A stretch of DNA of 13,345 nt, taken from contig BDDC01002404.1 of NCBI GenBank assembly GCA_001662425.1, positions 1 through 13,345 of the forward strand, written 5' to 3'. Source of the DNA: Chlamydomonas sphaeroides (taxonomy: Eukaryota; Chlorophyta; Chlorophyceae; Chlamydomonadales; Chlamydomonadaceae). Positions 1 through 7,727 of this stretch are shown here, in pieces. A program made the position numbers and the translations under genes. The notes beneath the pieces are model-generated. The model did no database searches. It was not told where the DNA came from and was given only the letters and a program-made list of their open reading frames with translations. Every line of letters starts with the position of its first letter. Within the stretch, counting starts at the first letter, position 1.

Positions 1-70
1 CGCCCCTCCGCTGCGCCCCTCCGCTGCGCCCCTCCGCTGCGCCCCTCCGCTGCGCCCCTCCGCTGCGCTG
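1..70. repeat. 13-bp minisatellite at the start of CFAP221 intron 4
   Basis: Five perfect copies of cgcccctccgctg fill positions 1-65, followed by a partial copy. On the coding (minus) strand this is a CAGCGGAGGGGCG repeat that begins only a few bases inside the intron after the donor at 75-74. The array may continue past the left edge. Confidence 0.95.
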
Positions 71-75
71 CCCAC

Positions 76-1485
76 CTTGAAACAAGGGTTGGGCTCAAGC
101 TCGACCACCTCGAACTCAAAGTCCACAGGCACCTGCGGACCCCAAGGGCAGCGGCAGCAGGTGGCGGCGCACCGGGTCAGCCCACAGCTGAGGCGCCGAG
201 CCCCGGCGCCGCCGCGTCCCTTGCCCACCGCACCCAGCCCCGTCCCATCTTCACTACACACCCAGCCCCGCCGCCTGTCCTCGCCCGCTATCCTCGCCGC
301 CCCTCCCCAGCCCCTCCCCCGCCCGCTGTCCTCGCTCGCCCCACCTTGCACTCCAGGCGGTGGCTGCGCGCCACCTCCTGCCCCACCGCCACGCGCCCAA
401 AGTCCACGCGGGACGGGAAGCTAGCCTCGTTGGGCACCGGGTAGGCGTGGATGGGCACCAGCAGGTTCTCCTCCTGGGGATGGGGGGGAGGGAGGGGAGG
501 AGGAAGGGGAATAGGGCGTGTGGATGCGGGGCAGGCATGGGAACCGTCTGCGAAGCGAGGACTGGGGTGCCAGAGGCGGCAGCGAGCGCGGACGCTGCCA
601 GGGGCGCTGCCAGGGGCTGTCAAGGCTTCGGCTCCCCCCCCGGCAGCCGCCTCGGCCCTCGCAGTCCACCGTGGAACGCCCCTGGCCCCACGGGCACTGC
701 CCGAGGGGCTACGTGCCCGGCGCGGCGGCGCCCCGTGCTTGCCCGGGCCAGGGAGTGCGCCAGGGAGTGCCTGCAACCGCGGCAGCTCCCCAGCCAGCCA
801 GCCAGGCAGCCCGCCCGCCCGCCCGAGGCAGCCCGCCCGCCCGCCCGCCGGCCAGCCAGGCAGCTAGCCAGCCAAGCCAGCCAGCCAAGCCAGCCAGGCT
901 CCGCCCCGGGGTACACGCGTGCGCACCTCTGCGTGCAGTCGGATGCAGTCATAGTAGTAGCGGTGGGCGTTGGGGCAGAACTCCACGAGCACCTCCTCCA
1001 CCATGCCCGGTGCGAGCAGGCCCTTTTTGTTGTCGCACGTCGCCTGGCGCGGACCGGGAGCCGGCGCGGAGCGGGGGCGGGGTTGAGAGGGCGCCCGGGG
1101 CGGGCTTCCGGCAGGGCGCGCCGGTGGTGCGCGTGGAGGGTCTCACCTTGAAGAAGGGCGTGCTAGGGGGGATGATGTGGAGGCGCGTGCCGCTGGCGCG
1201 CACGTTGCGGATGCGCAGCGTCTGAGCATGGACCTGCCCCACGGTGTAGCCGCCGAAGTTGAGCACCGCCGGCTCCAGCTGGAGGATGCGCGTGTTGCCA
1301 ACCTTGCTATACACCCGGTTGTGGGTGAGCAGGTTGGGGTTCTGCAGCGGCACATCCTCCACCAGGCCCTGCGGGGGGACGATGTAAGGGTCAGGGGGCA
1401 TGCTGCACGCGGCTGGGGACCGCGGCGTGCCGCGTACCTCCATGGCCGGCGGGAGGCCTGGTGGCGCCGCGAACATTGTCGCCAT
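76..1485 (-). CDS. CFAP221: Cilia- and flagella-associated protein 221 (FAP221/PCDP1), N-terminal exons, 3' end outside window
   Basis: Four exons, read on the minus strand: 1485-1147, 1043-927, 473-345 and 132-76. They join in phase 0 to give 214 residues. Donors are GTGAGA, GTGCGC, GTGGGG and GTGGGC; all acceptors end in AG. Exon 1 carries the HFGGY-type segment of an ASH/MSP-like beta domain (VLNFGGYTVGQ, then LHIIPPSTPFFK). Exon 2 has RYYYDCIRLHAE, exon 3 LLVPIHAYPVPNEASFP and exon 4 VPVDFEFEVVELEPNPCFK. These match, in order, the N-terminal part of vertebrate CFAP221 as I know it. In Chlamydomonas, FAP221 is a calmodulin-binding subunit of the C1d projection of the axonemal central pair, with FAP46, FAP54 and FAP74, and affects flagellar waveform and beat. 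The start is the first ATG of the open frame (1485); a second Met at 1401 (MPPDPYIVPPQ) is also possible. The C-terminal two thirds lie left of the window. Confidence 0.9.
474..926 (-). other. CFAP221 intron 2, with a CAGC/CCCG simple-repeat tract
   Basis: This 453-nt intron separates the exons ending at 927 and starting at 473. Positions 789-899 are an imperfect array of ccag/ccagc and cccg units (ccagccagccagg, cccgcccgcccg and ccaagccag are visible). On the coding strand it reads as GGCTGG-type repeats. A second short direct repeat, gctgccaggggc, sits near 594-617. No coding signal is seen here; long open frames on both strands are low-complexity by-products of the GC bias. Confidence 0.8.
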
Positions 1486-2256
1486 CTCGCTGGTCTGCTA
1501 CCCCATCCTCAGCGTGTGTCGACGCTGCGAGCCAAGTGTCGCATGGTGCCGCGCTTGCCCTTTGATTAGGCGACCACACAGACACGTTCAGTATAGTTAA
1601 TAACGATGCAGTAAGTTGGCAGGGTAAGGGCTGGCTCGAGTTAAGCTGAAATGTTTGCGGGCTCAGTTTGAGAAGGAATTTTAGCGGTAAGCAAATATAA
1701 CAGATTCATCTGTAATTATTATGTGATGAGCAAGGAGCAAAGCAAACCGCTTGGAGGGCCTCGAAGCTCAGATGACACAAAACGTCAAAAGGAGCTGCTT
1801 TACTTCACGATTGACATCAACTCTACGTCAGACCATACACTACGCCTATAGACAAGCGCCCATGCCAACCTGTGACAGGTGCTGGCATGTCAATCGGCAT
1901 GCCACGGTTGGGCAGTGAACCCGCCTAGGCCGACGTGCGCTCTGTGGTGCCGTTCCGTAGAATGCATGGTAAGTTTAGCAGACTACATTGTCAAGGCGCT
2001 AAGAATGCTGGAAGGGGTGAACTACGGGTAGCCCAGGAGGCCGCCTGGGCAGGGGAGATTCAGCTGTGGCAGCGCTGTGGCTAGCTGTGGAGGGTGGGGC
2101 TCGTGGCCTGCACAGCCAGACGGCTGACACTATCACACAGTCTACAAGGCTGGGCTTGCACATGCTCTTGACTTCACCTTTACCTGATCCCTGGCGGGGT
2201 TGGGAACCGCTGTGCGCCGCGTACGGTGGAGTGACAATCCAGCACTATGCAATTAG
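1486..2256. other. Intergenic region upstream of CFAP221; no gene seen
   Basis: Roughly 770 bp with no convincing coding frame. Positions 1590-1760 are clearly more AT-rich than the surroundings (ttaataacg, caaatataacag, aattattatg), as expected for 5' UTR/promoter DNA of the minus-strand CFAP221 gene. A TATATTT-like string on the minus strand lies near 1692-1698, but its role is only a guess. A small inverted repeat is seen at 1883-1904 (tggcatg, 8-nt loop, catgcca), with one more catgcca at 1861. The missing N-terminal part of the neighbouring Fanzor remnant was not found here. Confidence 0.6.
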
Positions 2257-3024
2257 CAGCTCAGCCGGGTGGGGTGGGGTGTGAGGGAGGTGGCCGAGCA
2301 AGTTGCCGTGCATGCCGAACGCACCAGGAACGCTTGCGCGGCCGGACTCATGTTGTGCCGGACCGCCACGTCGGGAATGCCTCGCGCCTGCCGCTCCGCG
2401 GTCTCCGTGGTGACGCCCCGCGCCGCGTGGCGGGTGTCGTATGCGCGGTATGCGCGGCACGTGGTCATCATCGACGAGTGCCGCACCTCGCAGGTACGAA
2501 CGGTGTTGGGTGGGCGGTGGCGTGTAAAGTGCATGTCTGCAAGAAAGGGAGCCTGAGGTGCTTGTTCGAAGTCTTACGGAGCGTGCGCGGCCCCTGCCCT
2601 ACGCCCCAGGTCTGCAACAACTGCGGGTGCGGCCGGCTGCATGCGGAGATGTTACTTGGGGCGCGGCGTGTTCATGGCGTGCAATTCTGCCAAGGCTGCG
2701 GCACGGCGTGGAGTGAGTGTCGCGAGGCTATGGGTGGGTGACTGAGTGGCCGGGTGAATGGGTATCTATCACCAGCAGCGGGACTGCGCGGTAACAACAC
2801 AGGCAGCGTAACAGCACGCTCCTGCCCATCCCCCTCCTCCCGCCGCCAAACGTGACCTCAACGCTGCTCTTAACATGCTGCTGCTGCTGTGCCCCCAGCT
2901 GCTCGGGGCTGAGCGCCCGGCCTGCTTCAGCCCTGGCGGCGGCGATGGGCGGGGCGGCGATGGGCCGGGCGGCGGCGGCGGAGGGGGTGGTAGCGGCCGC
3001 CGCAAGCGGTCGCGACACAGCTAG
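2257..3024 (+). pseudogene. Fanzor/TnpB-like RNA-guided nuclease, C-terminal remnant
   Basis: Three exon-like blocks are visible. Block 1 (about 2257-2493) ends in HVVIIDECRTSQ and is followed by a GTACGA donor. Block 2 (2610-2712) encodes VCNNCGCGRLHAEM...VHGVQFCQGCGTAW, a zinc ribbon with two CxxC pairs, and ends at a GTGAGT donor in phase 1. Block 3 (about 2849-3024) encodes RDLNAALNMLLLL, then LLGAERPACFSPGGG, a Gly-rich stretch and a basic RRKRSR end before TAG at 3022. The order DE-RTSQ, CxxC, CxxC, RDxNAA is that of TnpB/Fanzor nucleases, which use an omega RNA to cut DNA and ride on transposons. The Glu of DE-RTS would fit the rearranged catalytic Glu described for Fanzors, and the Asp of RDLNA the RuvC-III Asp. 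The bases before block 3 read CA, not AG, and no other AG keeps the frame open. The RuvC-I part and N-terminal lobes (several hundred residues in relatives) are absent. TAG at 2254 closes the frame upstream. It is probably a dead fragment. Confidence 0.68.
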
Positions 3025-3921
3025 AGCGGCAGCAGCGGCGGCGTGCATTGAGATGTGCATTCCTGCCGTAAAGGCAGATCGGGCGGCTAGGTCCGGCCCG
3101 TGGGGTGAGGGCACGGATGTCGGCGTGCCCGAGACCTCTCAAATAGTCCCGGCGACATCCGCATAATGGCCGACTGTTTGCGTCTGGTCAGGGTGGCCTC
3201 TTTGGGGGGCGAGCCATTCACACATGCGCAGCTGGGACAAGTTTGGACTCACCATCACCCACGTCGTCACCCGGCACCGGCTAGGTTATGATAGGTTGAA
3301 CTAAAGCGAAGCCAACAGACGGTCGTGTTACACTGTGGACCTGCACACGGCTACACCAGGCTCGATGATGCACAAGAACGCCGCATGTGTGCATGAGGAA
3401 CACCTTTCCTCCATCTTGCGAAGTAACAAGCGCAGGTCTCACGCCTGGCACGTTATCCAAAACCCCACGCCGGCGGCCACCTCCATGCCCGCGGTAGCCC
3501 ACCGCTCACGGTTATCGTCGTGGTCCGCTGTCAGATACAATGCACCAATCCACCAGTTTCACACGCTCGATGCGTGCGTACGTGTTGTAAGACCTTGCAC
3601 ACCAAGTGTCCTGTGGCAGGCCGCGTAGATGCATGCACAACCCAACCCGCGCCGCGCTTCCCTTCGTCAGCCCTGGCCCTTCATGAATGCATATGGCAGC
3701 GGCGGCGTGCAGCAAGCACGCCAAGTCGCCCACAGCACATAACAGTATTGTAATAGCACAGCTATAGGATACATGCCTCCAAAGCAACACTTCGTCCGTG
3801 CCGATGCAACGCACCCAACCCACGACAGGCAGCGCAGCGCTTGTCAGCGCCCGCGCAGCCCGTACACCCCTTCGCATCAACACAACACTTCTCATGCGCT
3901 CGCTTCAACAGCCCCCAAGCA
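3025..3921. other. Spacer between convergent genes; contains 3' UTR of the minus-strand membrane-protein gene
   Basis: Nearly 900 bp with no supported coding exon on either strand. The left part follows the stop of the Fanzor remnant and is rich in gcggcggc. The right part directly follows (on the minus strand) the stop codon at 3924-3922 and is likely the 3' UTR of that gene. Composition from about 3150 to 3900 is more balanced than in the flanking exons. No repeats, tRNA or other RNA gene were recognised. Confidence 0.6.
3328..3332 (-). terminator. Candidate TGTAA polyadenylation signal of the 3922-6513 gene
   Basis: TGTAA is the usual volvocine polyadenylation signal. On the minus strand it occurs once between the stop codon (3922) and 3300, at this site, which would give a 3' UTR of about 590 nt. 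A pentamer can occur by chance, so this is only a candidate. Confidence 0.3.
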
Positions 3922-6513
3922 TCAACGAGTGTCCGCAGGAGCCTCGCCAGCGGCCGACTCAGCGCCCCGCGGTGCCCCGGCTACCGCCGCCAGCTCGATC
4001 GCGCCGCCGCTGCCCCCAAGCGCACGAACCGAGCCGCCGCCGCCTGCCGACACGCGAGGCGACAGGGCCTCCGCCACGGCGCCGGCGCGGCCAGCTGGCG
4101 GCGCTCGCTTGGGCGACTGCAGCGCGTCCAGCGGCGGCGGGCGCACGGCAAAGGCGCCGAGCGCGGCGGCGTGCCGCGGCGACACCGCCCCGCTGCCGCC
4201 GCCGCTGACGTCCCCATCCCGGCGGCGCATCATCGCCAGAGGGTTGAGGAACACGGCGGCGGCGTCCGGCGGCGGCAGCAGGTCCTGCGACGCCCCATCC
4301 GGGTCGGCGGCGCCGGCGCCTCGGTTGCCGAGCACCAGCGGCACCGTCGACGCCGTCGGCACGGAGCCGCGGCCGCGGCGCGGAGCGCCGCCGGCGCCCC
4401 TGGGCAGCGGCGGTGGCGCCGGAATGGAGCCCAGGCCCACGAACAGAGTCGGAGCGCGGGTTGAGCCGGGCGACGCCGCCGCCTGGCCCGCGGCTCCGCT
4501 GGGTGTGGCCGGCGGCGACGCCGCCGCCCCGCTCGAGCGCGCAAACTCGCCGTCGTCCAGCAGCAGCTGGTTGCGCTCAGCGGCGGCGCCGCCAGCAGCG
4601 CCGCCGAACTTGTCCCGCCACCGGCCGGCGCCCATGGACAGCAGCTCGCTGGGCCGCGGCAGGCAGCCCGCCGGCGGCACGCCGCCCGCCCGTCCCCTCT
4701 CGCGCCGCTCCGCAGCGGCGGGCTGGTCGGTGTCGGTCTCCGAGTCGTACCGGTCCGCATCCAGGTAGTCGCTGGCGACGGACTTGGCGCGCCGAGCAAC
4801 GCGGGCGCCCGGCGCCGACCCACCGGCGCCGGCCGGTGCCGCCGGGGCTGCCCAGGGGCCGCGCTTGAGCAGCACATAGCCCACCAGCAGCGCCACTAGC
4901 AGCAGCCTGCGGGATATTTGGGTGCCAAGGGAGCGGCGCGTGGCGTTGGTGGTGGCGCGCGGGATGTGCGTGTGGCACGCATCCCACGCCAGTGCGCCCC
5001 TCCCTGTCAGGCCTTCACGCCCAGAGCCCACTCACGTGCCGCCCAGCAGGCCGCCCACCACCGCCGCCGAGGTGCCCGAGATGCCGCTGTCCATGCCGGA
5101 GCTCGATCGCTGCTGCGCGCGCCCCGCCGCGCCCGTGAGGCGGCCGGTGGAGCCCAGCGCCGCGGTGAGCAGCGCCTCGGCCGACAGCGAGCTGGTGTCC
5201 ACGGCGCAGGTACTGGGCTTGCACTGCGAGGGGCGGTTTGTTGCCGGTCAAGACGGTGGTGATAGGGTTGGTAGGGGACACCTATGGTGCTGATGATGGC
5301 TTTGAGACCGCATGGAGCAATCCGGACTTCTGGAGAATCACTATGGGATGGAGTAGCATGAGCATGGCGCACCTCCGCGGTCACGGCTACGAAGGAGCAG
5401 CCGGGGGAAATGACGTTGTACATGCCGCCCGCGTTGTAAGGCGCGCCCGAAGCCGGCGAGCAGGCCTGCGGGGAGGGGCCGGCCGTGGGGGCCGGGGTTG
5501 AAGTACCGGGTATCGGCAGGGGTTGTAAGGGTTTCGATAATCACGTCAGGGAGCTGGGCTGGGTCAGGACTGAGGAGCGAGGGCCGCAAGACGCCGGCGG
5601 GGTCGTCCACGGTCGTCCGGCCTGTTGAGCGGCACGACGATATCGTCTTTTCCCGCACCTGCGACGCCAGGTCTGCCTCGACTTGAAGGAAGAAAACCAG
5701 CGCAAAGTCCTCAGTGGTGGCGGTGGTGCAGTTGAACAGGGAGGTCGGCATCGAGATGTCCAGGGAAGCGCGGCGGCGGTTGCATTCGACAGCCGTGCCC
5801 TGGCGATACATAAGCTCGGCGGGCGTGGACGCGGGGCAAGCATCGGGAAGCTCTGTAGACAAAGCCGCTCGCAGGTTGGTGAGCTCGCCGGCACCGGCAG
5901 TGGCAGCGGCGCGGGGGTTAGCGAAGTAGAGGTTGGACATGATGGTCACGACGTCCACGCGCATCACGGACAAGCCCGAGTTATCGTATCCATTGGAGTG
6001 CACAGTAGCGTAACCGACGACGCTGCCATCGGAAGCCATAACTGTGTGAGAGGAAGGAGTACGTGGGGGTGTGGGTTGAAGGGGAAGGGGTTGGCACGCT
6101 GGGCCATGTCCCGCTGCCACGTTTGCATACCTGGGCTGGCGTCGTCGCCGTTGAATGAAACGCAGGGAGAGTCATCAACCACGAACGGGACGATGCTGGA
6201 CGCGCCTGTTGTCGCCCAGGAGTTGGGACAGCACGAGTTCGGTTGAGTGCGCTTTGCCAAGCCCGGAATCCGCACGGAGAAGGACGCACAGTGCGGGAGT
6301 GCACAAGCTGCGTCGGCCGTAATGCCGATGCAGTACTTGAACGCGCAACCCACCATACGTCTGCTTCAGCTGGCGGCCGCTGCCTTCCAGGTCGCTTCTT
6401 AGCTGAGAGATGGATTGCATCTGCGGTCCAGCGTACCCGCGCGACGCCAGCAAGAGCAAGAGCGAGCCCAAAAGCAGTGCGCGCTGAGCACCAGGTCGCA
6501 TGCATTCAAACAT
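3922..6513 (-). CDS. Type I membrane protein with signal peptide, Cys-rich ectodomain and long low-complexity cytosolic tail
   Basis: Six exons on the minus strand: 6513-6437, 6360-6131, 6041-5659, 5465-5373, 5223-5036 and 4906-3922; 651 residues. Met1 (or Met5 at 6501) opens a signal peptide (ALLLGSLLLLLAS). The ectodomain, about residues 26-313, has 14 cysteines, with blocks GCAFKYC, NSCCPNSW, VECNRR, ACSPASGAPYN and CKPSTC, and one N-glycosylation sequon in FNCTTAT. One helix (about 314-337: AAVVGGLLGGT then LLLVALLVGYVLL, followed by KR) crosses the membrane; its coding sequence is split by intron 5. The tail of about 310 residues is Ala/Gly/Pro/Arg-rich with an acidic patch, DYLDADRYDSETDTD. 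I do not recognise the family. The CC-plus-hydrophobic-plus-C spacing loosely recalls pherophorin domains, but this is weak. Exon 1 and exon 2 are in different frames; a 76-nt GTACGC...CAG intron (6436-6361) resolves this, otherwise there is a frameshift near 6352. All other introns (89-193 nt) have clean GT-AG ends. Confidence 0.72.
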
Positions 6514-7727
6514 TTTGAGCTACGTCAAATGCCGGTCGCAGGCCGTCTCGTGTCTACCAAGGGGGCATGCGCCCATAACTCGCACTGAATACGTTGCAGA
6601 GGCGGCCTGTAGCTATAATAATGACAGCCGATTTGACGCTGGAGTAGTAGCGCGGCGTCTTCGCAGCGCTGCATCGGATTGTGGGACTGCCAACTGTGCA
6701 ACCCCACCCACCCCGCTCCCCTGGCTTGCCCCGCCCCCGCTGCAGGCCGGCCTGCTGTGGCGGGGATGCAGGACCCACCTGAGCCGTCACTTCAAGGGCA
6801 CATTCTGTCACTGTTCGTCGCTACTGGCTGAATCGCCGCAAACCAGGGGTCTAAGGCGTTGCAGTGGATCGGACCGCAGAGAGAGGCACGACAGACGCGT
6901 GACCTTCGTTGGCGGGGGAAGTACGAATAGGGCCTTGGAGGTGAAAGATGAAAGCAAGTAAGCTGGGTACCTTGCGCGGTTGCCGGCGGCGAAGGAGGCC
7001 GGAGGGCGGCCGAGGGCGACGGGAAGCTACGGGGTAGCGGGGATGGAAAGGGCTCGACTGATAGTTCGAGCAGGGGAGGTCCCCTGGGGTCGAGCGCGTG
7101 TGAGACTGCGATTCAGGTAACTAAACCTATGGCCGGAGGGACCCTGCGGCCGTGGCTACCAAGTCGACCTGGACAGGGTTAGCGGGGCACGACACGCAAA
7201 TTGAGAAGCAGAGTTGCGTGCAACAAACCGTAGAGACCTGGAGAGACTATATCGCATAACTAGCTGTGTTCAGGCCCAAGCGGGCCCGTTGCACGTTGTG
7301 CAAGGCCGGGCCGCCGCGTGCCGCGACCAGGATCGGGTTTTGCCGGGTTCGTGCCGCGCACATGCCGTCGCCTTCACCTCCACGCCCCGTGCCGTTTAGC
7401 CTGTTCGTTGAGTAAGCGCTGGTTCATCTTGATGTGTTTCTGTGCTGGGACTCCCCCACACGCCATTACGCCACGCGTCTCACTCATCCTGACAGCCGTA
7501 GCCCACTGCGGCCTTGTAAATCACCACATCGTTATGATATCAAGTCGCCCGCTTGAACAGAACCCCAACCGACGCTGAGACGTGAGACCGCTTACTTCGC
7601 GCTGTGCACGACCTGAGCGTTTCATCCGAAGTTCTTGATTGTTGCAGTCGTAGCAGTCGCTCGGCGTCGTGTGCAAGCCAGAAAGCATCTGGAGGATTGC
7701 TGAGCTTTTTTGGTTACAACACACGAT
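6514..7727. other. Divergent intergenic region between two secretory-pathway genes
   Basis: About 1.2 kb between the start codons of the minus-strand membrane protein (6513) and the plus-strand EGF-domain protein (7728). It should contain both 5' UTRs and promoters. An AT-rich spot, agctataataatgac, lies at 6610-6624, about 100 bp before the minus-strand ATG, and could hold a TATA-like element. No coding exon with domain support was found; the open frames at 6500-6961 and 7318-7578 show no recognisable protein. No tRNA-like B box or terminal inverted repeat was seen. Confidence 0.5.

Noticed and set aside
789..899. Possible CRISPR-like or structured array in CFAP221 intron 2
   Set aside because: Units are 4-5 bp simple repeats with no spacers; it is an ordinary intronic low-complexity tract in a eukaryotic gene.
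360..1151. 263-codon open frame on the plus strand
   Set aside because: Antisense to CFAP221 exons and intron 2, which have strong family support on the minus strand.
1403..1436. GT...AG interval in CFAP221 exon 1 (MEV-RGT to the AG before MPPDPY)
   Set aside because: Only about 34 nt long, far below any workable intron size; the exon is open through it.
1861..1904. catgcca/tggcatg inverted repeats
   Set aside because: Seven-base stems are expected by chance at this scale, and no terminator or element end fits.
3773..4768. 331-codon open frame on the plus strand
   Set aside because: Antisense shadow of the Ala/Gly/Pro-rich last exon of the membrane-protein gene; its Arg/Pro/Ser content is that of a complement frame.
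6175..6352. Continuation of the signal-peptide frame past 6352 (LRVQVLHRHYGRRS...)
   Set aside because: The overlapping frame carries the Cys-rich block and joins cleanly to the next exon through a GTATGC donor, whereas this one runs into TGA near 6177.
6500..6961. 153-codon open frame on the plus strand in the divergent spacer
   Set aside because: No similarity to any family recognised, no leader, and a composition like the surrounding noncoding DNA.
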